The notes below the pieces were generated by a model. That model was not told where the DNA came from and made no database searches. It saw only the letters and a list, made by a program, of their open reading frames with translations. From assembly GCF_900188155.1 (NCBI RefSeq), contig NZ_FZOG01000002.1, positions 759,845 through 823,844 of the forward strand: a stretch of 64,000 bases of DNA, given 5' to 3'. The position numbers were made by a program, and so were the translations under genes. This DNA is from Pseudomonas segetis. Its GTDB lineage: Bacteria; Pseudomonadota; Gammaproteobacteria; Pseudomonadales; Pseudomonadaceae. The number at the start of each line of letters is the position of its first letter. The stretch's first letter is position 1. Shown in pieces: positions 8,841 through 18,647 of this stretch.

Positions 8841-10425
8841 TTACCACCCCTAACTGCTCGCGACTGACACGCTCTTGGCTGTCCAGTGTTTCTTTTTTGA
8901 ACACAAACACCCGAGCTGCCGACGCCGCGATAAGGATAAACAGGAACAATACGGTGAAGCCCCCAGCAGCGGCGAGGTACTTGATGCCATCGACCCCCTG
9001 CGCGCCACCACCGAATGCAACCATGATGAAGGCAATCGCACTGATCGAAAGCCCCCAGATAATCTTCTGTGACTTTGGCGACTCCTCGTCCGCACGAATG
9101 TTCTTGGTGCAGATCGAGGCAATGGTCGAGGTCATGGAATCCGCCGCCGTGGCGAAGGAGATAATCAAGGTGAAGATTGCCAGCGGCACCAATAGGGCCG
9201 ACATGGGCAAGTGCTGCAAGAAGCCCCAAAGGCCCGCCACGGCGCCATGATCGGTAATTACCTTGATCAAATCGAGGCTGCCATCAAGCTGCCACTTGAT
9301 GGCTGAGGCGCCCCAGATCGCAAACCAGACCATGCCGAACACCGAAGGCAGAATCCAGTTGATAATCAGGAACTGGCGCAGCGTGCGACCATAGGAAATA
9401 CGCGCCAGGAACAAGCCCATCAGCGGCGCATAGGCAATCCAGATCGACCAGTCGTACATGGTCCACCAGGTCACCAGCGCCTCACCTCCAGATTCCTTGG
9501 TGTCAAACGACCAGAGGAAGAAGTTATCCAGCCAGTAGCCAATGGAGGTCACCGACAAATTGAAGATGTAGCTCAGTGGCCCGACGATCAGCAGGATGAC
9601 AACGAAGGCATAGAAGATATAGGCATTGATTGACGACAGGAACTGGATGCCACGCTTGAGTCCGGACAGCGCCGAGGTGACAAATACAGCCGTGATCAAC
9701 AGCGACAGGATCAGCCAGGTGACGGGGCTTGATTGAATGCCGTACTGCGCCTCGATACCGGAACTGATCAGAGCCAGCCCCGCACCCAGCGACGATGCCA
9801 AGCCCAGTGCGATAGCCAGCACCGAAACAATATCGATCAGTGATTTAACCACTGGCCGCTGGTTATGCGCGCCAATCACAGGCGACAGCGTGGCGGAGAT
9901 CGAAAATTCCTTTTTCCGGTTGTAATGCATGTAGGCGATCATCAAGCCGACAATCGAATACATTGCATAGGGAATGAAACTCCAGTTATGGAAACAGCGC
10001 GCCAGGGCAAAAATCGCAGCCTCTGCACTGCCTGGAGCAAAGGACTGATTGGCAGTTTCGCCGTAGATATTGCCCAGATAAATGATTGGCTCATTGACCG
10101 AATAGGTCACCACGCCGGTTGCGATCCCGCCCGTCAAGGCCATCGCAAAGTTCGATGCCATTGAAAATGTCGGCTTTGCATTGGCACCGCCAAGACGGAT
10201 ATCCCCGGCCTTGGAGAAGAAGATATAGGCCACGAGGCCCAGCACCGAAATCGCTAACAACTGGTACAGCCAGGCGAAGTCGGAAAGTGAAAAGTAGAAG
10301 ACGTCCTTGGCCACTCGGACCAACATTTCATTGTTCAACAAACCGATGGTTACGGCGACCAGGACCACCAGGAATGTTGGGATAAATACACTACGGTTCA
10401 GGCTTTTTTGACTCTTGGAGTTCAT
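8821..10425 (-). CDS. BCCT-family transporter in the hut operon
   Basis: Inner-membrane secondary transporter of the betaine/carnitine/choline family, about 12 membrane segments, 534 residues from the chosen ATG. The family signature near residue 330 is clear: WTMYDWSIWIAYAP followed by GLFLARISYGRTLRQF. The longest frame begins at 10473, but its first 16 residues are hydrophilic and non-conserved in look; ATG 10425 gives the compact start MNSKSQKSLNRS. Its location between hutU and the HutH-like gene suggests it imports histidine, urocanate or a methylated histidine (a betaine-type ligand), but this is inference. A strong stem-loop separates it from hutU. Confidence 0.85.
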   Translation of the reverse strand: MNSKSQKSLNRSVFIPTFLVVLVAVTIGLLNNEMLVRVAKDVFYFSLSDFAWLYQLLAISVLGLVAYIFFSKAGDIRLGGANAKPTFSMASNFAMALTGGIATGVVTYSVNEPIIYLGNIYGETANQSFAPGSAEAAIFALARCFHNWSFIPYAMYSIVGLMIAYMHYNRKKEFSISATLSPVIGAHNQRPVVKSLIDIVSVLAIALGLASSLGAGLALISSGIEAQYGIQSSPVTWLILSLLITAVFVTSALSGLKRGIQFLSSINAYIFYAFVVILLIVGPLSYIFNLSVTSIGYWLDNFFLWSFDTKESGGEALVTWWTMYDWSIWIAYAPLMGLFLARISYGRTLRQFLIINWILPSVFGMVWFAIWGASAIKWQLDGSLDLIKVITDHGAVAGLWGFLQHLPMSALLVPLAIFTLIISFATAADSMTSTIASICTKNIRADEESPKSQKIIWGLSISAIAFIMVAFGGGAQGVDGIKYLAAAGGFTVLFLFILIAASAARVFVFKKETLDSQERVSREQLGVVNEQPIA

Positions 10426-10457
10426 TGTTGTCTGCCTTATGGGATGTTGCATCCATT

Positions 10458-10485
10458 GCCCAGCCGCTGTCACAAGCGGCTGGGC
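10458..10485. terminator. Intra-operon stem-loop between hutU and the BCCT gene
   Basis: An 11-bp perfect GC stem (10458-10468 GCCCAGCCGCT with 10475-10485 AGCGGCTGGGC) and a 6-nt loop, nine bases past the hutU stop. No T-run follows on the minus strand. It looks like an mRNA-stabilising or processing hairpin that could give the upstream part of the operon different expression. Confidence 0.5.
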
Positions 10486-10493
10486 CCTAACGC

Positions 10494-12161
10494 CTAGCGG
10501 TCGCCGAGCATAGGCAAATCCAGCCCTTGCTCACGCGCACAATCAGCGGCGATCTCGTAGCCGGCATCGGCATGACGCATCACCCCTGTGCCTGGATCGT
10601 TGCGCAAGACCCGGCCCAGTCGCGCACGGGCTTCTGGCGTGCCATCGGCCACGATCACCACGCCTGAGTGCTGCGAATACCCCATGCCGACACCACCGCC
10701 GTGGTGCAACGAGACCCAGGTCGCGCCACCGGCCGTGTTCAACAGGGCGTTGAGCAGCGGCCAGTCAGAGACAGCATCGGAGCCATCAAGCATGCTTTCG
10801 GTTTCACGGTTAGGGCTGGCAACCGAACCTGAATCGAGGTGGTCCCGACCAATTACCACAGGCGCCTTGAGTTCACCGCTTGCCACCATATCATTGAAGG
10901 CCTGGGCCAGGCGTGCTCGGTCCTTCAAGCCGACCCAGCAAATCCGGGCAGGCAAGCCCTGGAAGCTGATGCGTTCGCGGGCCATGTCCAGCCAGTTGTG
11001 CAGGTGCTTGTCGTCCGGGATCAGCTCTTTGACCTTGGCATCGGTCTTGTAGATGTCTTCCGGATCACCGGAGAGCGCGACCCAACGGAACGGGCCGATG
11101 CCCTGGCAGAACAACGGACGAATATAGGCCGGCACGAAACCCGGGAAGTCGAACGCGTTTTCGACGCCCTCTTCCAGCGCCATCTGGCGAATGTTGTTGC
11201 CGTAGTCGAAGGTTGGAATCCCCATTTTCTGGAATGCCAGCATGGCACTTACATGCTCGGCCATCGACTGCTTGGCGGCCTTGACCACCGCATCGGCATC
11301 GGTCTGGGCACGGTCGCGGTATTCTTCCCAGGTCCAGCCCTTTGGCAGGTAGCCGTTGAGTGGATCGTGGGCACTGGTCTGGTCGGTGACCATGTCCGGA
11401 CGCACACCACGGCGCACCAGTTCCGGCAGAATTTCAGCCGCATTGCCACACAGCGCAATGGAGATGGCCTTGCCTTCAGCGGTGTATTTGTGGATGCGCG
11501 CCAGTGCATCATCGAGATCCGATGCCTGCTCATCGACATAGCGGGTCTTCAAGCGGAAATCGATGCGGCTCTGCTGGCATTCGATGTTCAGCGAGCAAGC
11601 CCCCGCCAGCGTTGCCGCCAACGGCTGGGCGCCACCCATGCCGCCCAAGCCGGCGGTGAGTACCCAGCGCCCGCTGAGGTTGCCGTCGTAGTGCTGGCGA
11701 CCAGCTTCGACGAAGGTTTCGTATGTGCCCTGAACGATGCCTTGCGAGCCGATGTAGATCCAGCTGCCAGCAGTCATCTGGCCATACATGGCCAGGCCCT
11801 TGGCATCGAGTTCATTGAAGTGCTTCCAGGTCGCCCAATGTGGTACCAGGTTGGAGTTGGCGAGCAGTACACGCGGTGCATCGGCATGGGTTTCAAATAC
11901 ACCGACCGGCTTGCCCGACTGGATCAGCAACGTCTGGTTGTCCTCAAGGCGGGTCAGCACCTCGACGATCTTGTCGTAGCATTCCCAGTTACGGGCTGCA
12001 CGGCCAATGCCACCATAGACCACCAGCTCATTGGGATTCTCGGCTACTTCAGGATCGAGGTTATTCATCAGCATACGCAATGGCGCTTCGGTCAGCCAGC
12101 TTTTGGCGGTCAGTTTGCTACCGCGTGCAGCGCGGATTTCAGTGTCACGGAAGAGGCTCAT
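10494..12161 (-). CDS. hutU: Urocanate hydratase (urocanase)
   Basis: Cytoplasmic homodimeric enzyme that adds water to urocanate to form 4-imidazolone-5-propionate, using tightly bound NAD+ as an electrophile. All 555 residues align readily with the known P. putida sequence. Visible conserved blocks: [17 protein letters not shown] near residue 50, the NAD-binding glycine run [12 protein letters not shown] near 175, the [15 protein letters not shown] block near 265, the cysteine block ARICWVGL near 408, and [15 protein letters not shown] near 505. SD AAGGAG lies upstream of the ATG. It is the fourth gene from the hut promoter, after a YjiH-type membrane protein. Confidence 0.96.
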   Translation of the reverse strand: MSLFRDTEIRAARGSKLTAKSWLTEAPLRMLMNNLDPEVAENPNELVVYGGIGRAARNWECYDKIVEVLTRLEDNQTLLIQSGKPVGVFETHADAPRVLLANSNLVPHWATWKHFNELDAKGLAMYGQMTAGSWIYIGSQGIVQGTYETFVEAGRQHYDGNLSGRWVLTAGLGGMGGAQPLAATLAGACSLNIECQQSRIDFRLKTRYVDEQASDLDDALARIHKYTAEGKAISIALCGNAAEILPELVRRGVRPDMVTDQTSAHDPLNGYLPKGWTWEEYRDRAQTDADAVVKAAKQSMAEHVSAMLAFQKMGIPTFDYGNNIRQMALEEGVENAFDFPGFVPAYIRPLFCQGIGPFRWVALSGDPEDIYKTDAKVKELIPDDKHLHNWLDMARERISFQGLPARICWVGLKDRARLAQAFNDMVASGELKAPVVIGRDHLDSGSVASPNRETESMLDGSDAVSDWPLLNALLNTAGGATWVSLHHGGGVGMGYSQHSGVVIVADGTPEARARLGRVLRNDPGTGVMRHADAGYEIAADCAREQGLDLPMLGDR

Positions 12162-12190
12162 AACAGGCTCCTTTGAAGTAGCGTCAAGGC

Positions 12191-13516
12191 TTAAATAAGG
12201 TTGAGTGAGTGCACCAGGTAGGCCAGCGCTATGCTGAATACCAGGCTTAAAACAGTGCGCTGCAGCCAGACCAGCAACAGGTCGCGCAAACGCAGGGGAA
12301 TCCGCGTGGCAAGCACGCAGGGAATGGATGCGGAAAGAAACAGCACGCTGCTGACCGAGACGATGGCAACGACAAACTTGACCATCACCTCGGCATCCTT
12401 AAGCAATATTGCGGGGAGAAACATCTCGGCCAGCCCCGACGCGATGGCTCCGGCCACCTGCATTGGATCACTCACGCCAAGCAGCCAGGTCAGCGGATAG
12501 AAAAGCACGCCCAGGGCATCGAAAACGGGGGTGTACTTGGCGGCCAGCAAACCGAGCAGGCCCACAGCCAGGATGCTCGGCAAGATGGCTGCCGTCATGC
12601 GCAGGCCATCGACAAAGGTTTCACGCAGCGACAGCCACAGGGCAGGCGCCTGGCTGGCTTGGGTCAGGCCTGCGTTCCAGGCGCTGGCAATACGGCTTTG
12701 ACCGGCCTTGAGTTCTGGCTCAGGAGCACTTTCGTCGGGCAATTTCGACAGAGGGTAAATACGCGCGCTAACCGCCGTCACGCTGAAGGTGACCAGCATC
12801 GCGCTCCAGAAATACAGGTTCCAGCTGTCCATCAGGCCGAGCGTCTTGGCGATAATGACCATAAATGGCGCCGACACTGTGGAAAACCCCGTGGCGATGA
12901 TCGCCGCTTCGCGCAGGCTGTAATGACCCTGTTGATACATGCGGTCGGTAATCAGCAAACCCACCGAATAGCTGCCCACAAACGAGGCCACCGCATCAAT
13001 GGCTGACTTGCCCGGCGTACGCCAGATTGGACGCATGACCGGCTGCATCAAAACGCCGATCAGTTCGAGCAGGCCAAAACCGATGAGGAACACCAGCGCC
13101 AGCGCGCCCAGCGGAACGATCAGGGCGAGGCTCAACACCAGTTTTTCGAACAGAAATGGCAGCATGCCCGGCGCATACAAGGCTTGCGGGCCAAGCTCCA
13201 GCAGATAGGCAACACCGACCAACAGACCAAACACCTTGAGCACACTGAATACCGTAGTCGTCAGGTCTTTGCGCCAGCTACCACTGAGCCAGGGCTGTAG
13301 CGCGCCGTAGAGCATAAACAGCAATGCGATGACGATGACCAGTGGCCGGGCATGGGCTTGCAAGGCGCTGGCAGCATGGTCGAGAAGAATGGTCGAACGT
13401 CCACCGATGGTGAATGGAACAAAAAAGATCAGCAGGCCGATCAGGCTGTACCCCAGCAGGCGCGCCAAGGCTCGTGACCTGGAGACGCCAGTTGTCAACG
13501 ACAGTTGCTCACTCAT
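12191..13516 (-). CDS. YjiH-family membrane protein (nucleoside-recognition/Gate domain)
   Basis: A 441-residue polytopic inner-membrane protein with about 10 hydrophobic segments and a central cytoplasmic or loop stretch near 255-285 ([16 protein letters not shown]). It resembles the YjiH group with Gate (nucleoside-recognition) domains, seen in [18 protein letters not shown] and [16 protein letters not shown]. No transported substrate is established for this family. Its place between hutG and hutU suggests involvement in uptake or export of a hut substrate or product (histidine, urocanate, formamide), which is inference. A weak ribosome site (CAGGTG) precedes the ATG; 116 bp separate it from hutG. 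Confidence 0.75.
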   Translation of the reverse strand: MSEQLSLTTGVSRSRALARLLGYSLIGLLIFFVPFTIGGRSTILLDHAASALQAHARPLVIVIALLFMLYGALQPWLSGSWRKDLTTTVFSVLKVFGLLVGVAYLLELGPQALYAPGMLPFLFEKLVLSLALIVPLGALALVFLIGFGLLELIGVLMQPVMRPIWRTPGKSAIDAVASFVGSYSVGLLITDRMYQQGHYSLREAAIIATGFSTVSAPFMVIIAKTLGLMDSWNLYFWSAMLVTFSVTAVSARIYPLSKLPDESAPEPELKAGQSRIASAWNAGLTQASQAPALWLSLRETFVDGLRMTAAILPSILAVGLLGLLAAKYTPVFDALGVLFYPLTWLLGVSDPMQVAGAIASGLAEMFLPAILLKDAEVMVKFVVAIVSVSSVLFLSASIPCVLATRIPLRLRDLLLVWLQRTVLSLVFSIALAYLVHSLNLI

Positions 13517-13632
13517 GACAACGCACCTGAAGCAGGCTGCAAAGCAGCTTCGTCCGGGTTAGCGAAAACATTCATCGGGTATTTCCTCACTGTTGTTTTT
13601 GTTGGAGAAAAAACGGTGTTGGGGCCTGCGCC

Positions 13633-14574
13633 TCAGCCCGTCAGTGACAGCAGGTGGATTAAGCGCGCCGCCACCCGAGCGGTGCGGCTGTCGATGTCAT
13701 GACTTGGGTTCAGCTCGGCCAGGTCCGCCAGGCGCAACTTGCCGCTGTCGCGGATCAATTCCAGCAAGGGCTCGAGCAACGCCAACGACACGCCACGCGC
13801 TGCCGGAGCGCTCACACCAGGGGCTTCGCAAGCCGGCAGCACATCGATATCAATGGTCAGGTAGATGGCATCGCAGTCATCAATAAAGCCCTGCACATCT
13901 GCTGCAATCTCATCGAGGCTGTCGGCGCGGATTTGGCGGTCCTCGCGCACCAGCACATCCAGGGCCTCGGCCCGCTGGAACAAGGCGCGGGTATTGCTGG
14001 CCCGACTCACGCCCAGGCAGGCATAGCGAAATGGCCAATTGCGCTGCGCACATTGCTCGGCGATTTGCGCGAATGGCGTGCCCGATGAACGCACAAAGGC
14101 AGGATCACGCAGGTCGAAATGGGCATCGAAATTAATGATGCCAATACGTGGTGCCGCCACACCGGCCAGGTGCCCGGCAATACCTTGCCAGCTACCAAAA
14201 GCAACTTCATGACCACCGCCCATGACGATCGGCAAGTGTCCGGCGTCGAGCAACGCCGCGACATTGGCCCCGAGGCGCGCTTGCGCCGCTTCAAGATTGT
14301 CATCGGCGCAAACCACATCCCCGGCATCGAATGCCGGGCCATTGCGATGCCAGGCCAGATTCGCCAACGCCTTGCGAATAGCTTCAGGGCCAGCGGCAGC
14401 GCCGACGCGACCATGATTGCGGCGCACACCTTCATCACTGGCAAAACCGATCAAGGCAACACCAGGCTGCACATCGGGCGCCAGTGGTTGAATGCGCTGA
14501 TGCCAGCGTGGGCTGTCTGTTTCAGGATCGGTACGTCCAACCCAGAGCTGCATAGAATGACGATCAACGGTCAT
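13633..14574 (-). CDS. hutG: Formimidoylglutamase (arginase/ureohydrolase family)
   Basis: Hydrolyses N-formimino-L-glutamate to L-glutamate and formamide, the last step of the four-step hut pathway. The binuclear manganese site of the arginase family is visible: [11 protein letters not shown] near residue 120, [10 protein letters not shown] near 150, and TIDIDVLPA near 245. Length 313 is usual. This is not the zinc-dependent N-formylglutamate deformylase that is also called HutG in many pseudomonads. The ATG overlaps the end of hutI by 11 bp, which indicates translational coupling. Confidence 0.9.
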   Translation of the reverse strand: MTVDRHSMQLWVGRTDPETDSPRWHQRIQPLAPDVQPGVALIGFASDEGVRRNHGRVGAAAGPEAIRKALANLAWHRNGPAFDAGDVVCADDNLEAAQARLGANVAALLDAGHLPIVMGGGHEVAFGSWQGIAGHLAGVAAPRIGIINFDAHFDLRDPAFVRSSGTPFAQIAEQCAQRNWPFRYACLGVSRASNTRALFQRAEALDVLVREDRQIRADSLDEIAADVQGFIDDCDAIYLTIDIDVLPACEAPGVSAPAARGVSLALLEPLLELIRDSGKLRLADLAELNPSHDIDSRTARVAARLIHLLSLTG

Positions 14575-15781
14575 GGGTCAGCACTCCTGCAAAAACACGC
14601 TGGCGCATACGCCCGGGCTGGACCGCATAAGCCAGTTCGGCAGGCTGCTGCACATCCCAGACACACAGGTTGGCGGGCGCTCCGACCGCGATACGGCCAA
14701 GGTCCTTGCGCCCAATCGCGGTGGCCGCATGGGCAGTCGCCCCGGCCAGGGCTTCACGCGGCGTCATGCGAAATAGCGTGCACGCCAGGTTGAGCATCAA
14801 GGTGGGGAAACAAATAGGCGAGGTACCCGGATTCGCATCGCTGGCCAGGGCCATTGGCACACCGTGATCGCGCAGTAACTGAATCGGCGGTAATTGGGTT
14901 TCACGCAAGGTGTGGAACGCCCCCGGCAGCAATGTGGCAACAGTGCCGGCTTGCGCCATGGCTTTAACACCGGCCTCATCGAGAAACTCGATATGATCTG
15001 CAGAGAGCGCCCCGTAGCGAGCGGCCAAGGCGCTGGCGCCCTGGTTGGAGAGTTGTTCGGCATGTACTTTTATCGCCAGGCCATGGGCTTGGGCAGCCAT
15101 GAAGACGCGCTCGGTTTGCGCAGGGCTGAAGGCGATGTTTTCACAAAACACATCCACCGCATCGGCCAGGCCTTCACGGGCGGCAGCCGGGATCATCTGC
15201 TCACAGACCAGGCTTATATAGCCATCGCTGTCGTCAGCAAACTCGGGTGGCAAGGCATGGGCGCCGAGCAATGTTGTGGTGACATGAACCGGAAGTTGTT
15301 CGGCCAGGCGCCGAGCGACGTGCAGCATTTTCAGCTCATCGGCGGTAGTCAGACCGTACCCCGACTTGATTTCGACGCTGGTAACACCATCATCAATCAG
15401 CGCCTGCAATCGCGGCAGTGTCTGCTCCAGCAGCGCCTCTTCGCTGGCGTCACGCACGGCGCGCACCGAACTGATAATACCGCCGCCAGCACGGGCGATC
15501 TCGGCGTAGCTGGCGCCCTCTAGACGCAGCTCAAACTCTGCGGCGCGGTTACCGGCGAAAACTAGGTGGGTATGGCAATCGACCAGGCCAGGGGTCATCA
15601 CCCCGCCCCGCCCAACTTCTTGAGCCCCCTGGGCGTCCTGCAGCGCAAAAACTGACTCAGGCCACAGCCCTGCAATCACCCCGCCCCTGATTAATACAGC
15701 CATGGGTTCAGGCAGCGTCTGCAAGCCATCAAAAACACTGACATCGCGCCAGAGCTTTGCATCTTGACTGGATAAAGGCAT
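14564..15781 (-). CDS. hutI: Imidazolonepropionase
   Basis: Metal-dependent amidohydrolase that opens 4-imidazolone-5-propionate to N-formimino-L-glutamate, third hut step. The metal ligands His-x-His are in [10 protein letters not shown] near residue 72; substrate residues follow in RAAEFELR; a further His lies in [11 protein letters not shown] near 240 and the Asp block in ALASDANPG near 315. Length 405 is standard. SD AAGGAG precedes the ATG. It is the first gene of the minus-strand operon, and the HutC-type palindrome lies only 20 bp upstream of its start. Confidence 0.95.
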   Translation of the reverse strand: MPLSSQDAKLWRDVSVFDGLQTLPEPMAVLIRGGVIAGLWPESVFALQDAQGAQEVGRGGVMTPGLVDCHTHLVFAGNRAAEFELRLEGASYAEIARAGGGIISSVRAVRDASEEALLEQTLPRLQALIDDGVTSVEIKSGYGLTTADELKMLHVARRLAEQLPVHVTTTLLGAHALPPEFADDSDGYISLVCEQMIPAAAREGLADAVDVFCENIAFSPAQTERVFMAAQAHGLAIKVHAEQLSNQGASALAARYGALSADHIEFLDEAGVKAMAQAGTVATLLPGAFHTLRETQLPPIQLLRDHGVPMALASDANPGTSPICFPTLMLNLACTLFRMTPREALAGATAHAATAIGRKDLGRIAVGAPANLCVWDVQQPAELAYAVQPGRMRQRVFAGVLTHDR

Positions 15782-15800
15782 AGGGAGCTCCTTAATTCTT

Positions 15801-15812
15801 ATGTATATACAT
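15801..15812. promoter_or_regulatory. hutC: Probable HutC operator, hutI side
   Basis: Perfect 12-bp palindrome ATGTATATACAT, 20 bp upstream of the hutI start. It fits the TGTA-N2-TACA core reported for HutC sites in Pseudomonas. An identical copy lies on the hutD side. Confidence 0.8.
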
Positions 15813-16002
15813 TAAAAGTGATTCAAATAAGGGTCAAGCCCCCTTCCGTCAGTTTTTCGTACCGCTTCTCAGCCTGTTAATTGCAGGAAAGCTATTGCCC
15901 AGCCCCCATGATCAGCGCTAAATTGCTGATAAGAGCAGAGGGTTATGCTTCAAGCTACAAAATCCAAGACCCTTTCAGCTCACAATCCTATAAGCCCGCA
16001 AT

Positions 16003-16014
16003 ATGTATATACAT
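16003..16014. promoter_or_regulatory. hutC: Probable HutC operator, hutD side
   Basis: The same 12-bp palindrome ATGTATATACAT, 17 bp upstream of the hutD start. The near-symmetric placement of the two copies in a 250-bp divergent promoter region suggests that one repressor controls both directions. Confidence 0.8.
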
Positions 16015-16031
16015 TGAATTGAGCATTAATA

Positions 16032-16637
16032 ATGAGCATCCGTAGAATCGGCCTGGCAACCGCCAAGCACATGCCGTGGAAAAACGGTGCAGGCAGCACT
16101 GCAGAACTGGCTATTTTCCCGGTGGATGCGCAACTCAATGATTTTGCCTGGCGTATCAGCAGCGCCAGGGTTGACGCAGACGGGGCCTTCTCCAGTTTTA
16201 TCGGACTGGATCGCAGCCTGGCGATATTGAGTGGTGCGGGCCTGCGCTTGAGCTGCCAAGGCAGTGCACCAAAGTTGCTGACACTCGCCTCTGAGCCCTG
16301 GTCGTTTCGCGGCGAAACCCCGATCTACGCCGAACTGATTGATGGTGAAGTGACCGATTTCAACCTGATCAGCCGCCGCGCCGACTGGACTCACAAGTTG
16401 CAGATGCTGGAGATCATCGATGGCCACAGCCTGCCCGCAACAAAGCAGGCAACAGTGCTGATGATCTATTGCCATTCGGGTGGTCCGCTGCGCTGCCAAA
16501 CCAGCAGCGCTCAGCATCTGTTGGCCCCTGGAGAAGGACTGCTACTCGACGAGGCAGACGCCGGACAAGCCCTCGACATCAGCTCACAAAGCCCCGGCAA
16601 ACTGTATATCGCTTACCTGAAAAATCTCGCTGAATAA
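16032..16637 (+). CDS. hutD: HutD family protein
   Basis: A 201-residue cupin-like HutD protein. The start PWKNGAGSTAELAIFP (residues 16-31) is the conserved family block, followed by DFAWRISSARV. HutD is reported as a fitness gene in P. fluorescens that may bind an intermediate and limit hut activity at high flux; its molecular role is not settled. It is transcribed away from hutI from a shared operator region. The ATG has only a weak ribosome site, but no better start exists and the first residues match the family. Confidence 0.88.
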   Translation: MSIRRIGLATAKHMPWKNGAGSTAELAIFPVDAQLNDFAWRISSARVDADGAFSSFIGLDRSLAILSGAGLRLSCQGSAPKLLTLASEPWSFRGETPIYAELIDGEVTDFNLISRRADWTHKLQMLEIIDGHSLPATKQATVLMIYCHSGGPLRCQTSSAQHLLAPGEGLLLDEADAGQALDISSQSPGKLYIAYLKNLAE

Positions 16638-16641
16638 GGAA

Positions 16642-16700
16642 GTCGCGCCACAGGCTGACTCGCGCGACAACAGCCCCGCTGGACTCATACCTCGCGGGGC
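16642..16700. terminator. Two small stem-loops between hutD and the P1 peptidase gene
   Basis: Two 7-bp GC hairpins (GTCGCGC 16642-16648 with 16662-16668, and GCCCCGC 16673-16679 with 16694-16700) lie between convergent genes. Neither has a T-run, so termination is only likely by position. Confidence 0.3.
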
Positions 16701-16711
16701 CGCCCCAGGCA

Positions 16712-17794
16712 TCAGTCCAGCTGCATCATCGCCAGCAATCGTTCACCATCAATTGCCGGGCAGGTACCTTCAGGCTTTTGCATGGGCGCATCCTCTGCGG
16801 CCAACATGGCATTTAACACAGCCTCTTCAGTGGCTTGCACCGCCGCCATGTAGATGGCATCAAAACACTCATCATTGAGGTAGTCGAGGTTCTGTCTGGT
16901 CTGCGCCAGCTGTGGCAGTGGTCGCGGGTTGGCGACGCTGAAGGCGAGAAAGATATCCCCGGAGTTATTGCCACCTGGTGTGCCGCCCAGCGCAATACCA
17001 AGGCCAGCACGCTGTGCCAGGCGCTTGAGTTGATGAGGCAACAGCGGCGCATCGGTCGCGATAACCACAATAATGGAACCACGCTCACGATCCAGCCCTG
17101 CCGGCACAGCCTGAGGCCAACGCTCACCAACCGGCGAACCAAGCACCTTGAGCCAACTGCGCTGACCATGATTGGCCTGGACCAATACACCGAGCATATG
17201 ATGCTTGCCATCGATCTCCAGACTACGCGAGGCGGTGCCAGTCCCCCCCTTGAAGCCGTAGCAGATCATGCCGTTGCCACCACCTACATTGCCTTCGGCG
17301 ATGGGCCCACTTGCGGCTGAATCTATAGCGCAAAGCGCATCAGCCTCGGTCACATGCTGGCCATTGATATCGTTGATCACCCCGTCATAGGTTTCGGCAA
17401 CCACCGGCATGGCCCACAAATGTTCGGCCTGCCAGGCATCTGCGAAGTGGTTGATGGTCCAGCGGGTGGCTGCATGATGCACGATACCGACGCTGTGCGA
17501 GTTGGTGATGCACATGGGGCCGACAAAATATCCGCCCTGCTCTATCCAATGCGTGCCGGTCATTTCGCCGTTGCCATTAAGCGCATGAAAGCCCGCCCAT
17601 ACAGGTTGTGGCTCTGGCTGGTAACCACGCGGCAAAATTGCCGTGACCCCGGTTTTCACCCGTTTGCCGTTGGCCGCAACTGCGTCGAGCGTTTGATAAC
17701 CAACCAGCACACCAGGCACATCGGTAATGGCATTGTTCGGGCCGGTCTTGCCGGGCATAGGCAGACCGAGTTCGCGGGCGCGGAGCTTAGCCAT
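16712..17794 (-). CDS. P1-family peptidase (DmpA/BapA-like, self-processing aminopeptidase)
   Basis: N-terminal-nucleophile hydrolase of peptidase family S58/P1, 360 residues from the ATG at 17794, which has AAGGAAGA upstream; a longer in-frame start at 17869 would overlap the permease further and adds unlikely sequence. The self-cleavage site is ERGSIIVVIATDAPL, with Ser240 expected as the new N-terminal nucleophile. NNAITDVPGVLVGYQTL and GGGNGMICYGFKGGTGT are also family blocks. Relatives cleave N-terminal residues of small peptides, including beta-alanyl and D-amino acid substrates. No signal peptide. It overlaps the upstream permease by 8 bp, so it is cotranslated with an importer and probably hydrolyses the imported compound. 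Confidence 0.88.
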   Translation of the reverse strand: MAKLRARELGLPMPGKTGPNNAITDVPGVLVGYQTLDAVAANGKRVKTGVTAILPRGYQPEPQPVWAGFHALNGNGEMTGTHWIEQGGYFVGPMCITNSHSVGIVHHAATRWTINHFADAWQAEHLWAMPVVAETYDGVINDINGQHVTEADALCAIDSAASGPIAEGNVGGGNGMICYGFKGGTGTASRSLEIDGKHHMLGVLVQANHGQRSWLKVLGSPVGERWPQAVPAGLDRERGSIIVVIATDAPLLPHQLKRLAQRAGLGIALGGTPGGNNSGDIFLAFSVANPRPLPQLAQTRQNLDYLNDECFDAIYMAAVQATEEAVLNAMLAAEDAPMQKPEGTCPAIDGERLLAMMQLD

Positions 17795-18647
17795 GTGTGT
17801 CTTCCTTGGTTGTCGCGGGCTGACGGCTGCGCAGGTACAAACCGACGGCAGCAATAATGAATGAGGCAATCAGCAGCAGTGTGGCGATGGCGTTGATCTC
17901 GGGCTTGATGCCCCTGCGGATCATGCCGTAGATGTAGACCGGCAAGGTGGTCGAGTCGACACCGGAGATAAAGTAAGTAATCACCAGGTCGTCCATCGAG
18001 ATGATGAAGGCCAGGAGCGCGCCACCAATCACACCCGGCAGAATCAGCGGCAAGGTGATACGCCGGAAAGTGTGCATGGGTGATGCGCCAAGATCGGCCG
18101 AGGCCTCTTCAAGTCGTGTATCCATGCCCGCCAGACGAGCACTGACGACCAGAAATACATAGCTGATAAGAAAGGTGCAGTGGCCGATGATGATCGATGC
18201 CTTGCCCAGCGGCATGCCGATACCGACGAAGAAAATCAGCAAGGCGATGCCCAATACAATGTCGGGCATCAGCATTGGCATAAACATCAACACCCGGTAG
18301 AAACCTTGCAGGCGGAAGCGGTAGCGCGCCAAGGCCAAGGCCATGAAGGTTCCGGCAACAGTCGAGATAGCCGTGGTGCTGAGGGCGATGGTCAAGCTGG
18401 TACGCAATGCCGCCAACAACTGATCACTGGATTCAACGTACATCTTGCTTGAGCCGAGACTGTTGGACAGGCCAAACAGCGAGCGATACCAGTCGAGCGA
18501 TGCGCCATTCCAGATCATCATGTTGATCGGATTGGAGTTGAATGAATACACCACGATCAATGCAATAGGCAGGTACAGGAAGATAAAGAATGCCAGGCTG
18601 TAGCCGCCCAACAAACCGCGCCCCAGACGCGCAAGAAGTGAGTTCAT
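17787..18647 (-). CDS. ABC importer permease, PotI/YdcV type
   Basis: Inner-membrane permease of the spermidine/putrescine-type importer, 286 residues, six predicted membrane segments. The EAA loop that contacts the ATPase is visible as EEASADLGASPMHTFRRITLP near residue 180. FNSNPINMMIWNGASLDWY after the first helix is typical of the PotC/PotI branch. It overlaps the preceding permease by 4 bp and the following peptidase by 8 bp, so the five genes form one tight operon. Confidence 0.9.
   Translation of the reverse strand: MNSLLARLGRGLLGGYSLAFFIFLYLPIALIVVYSFNSNPINMMIWNGASLDWYRSLFGLSNSLGSSKMYVESSDQLLAALRTSLTIALSTTAISTVAGTFMALALARYRFRLQGFYRVLMFMPMLMPDIVLGIALLIFFVGIGMPLGKASIIIGHCTFLISYVFLVVSARLAGMDTRLEEASADLGASPMHTFRRITLPLILPGVIGGALLAFIISMDDLVITYFISGVDSTTLPVYIYGMIRRGIKPEINAIATLLLIASFIIAAVGLYLRSRQPATTKEDTHG

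Noticed and set aside
10839..12176. 445-codon plus-strand frame opposite hutU
   Set aside because: Antisense shadow of a highly conserved urocanase.
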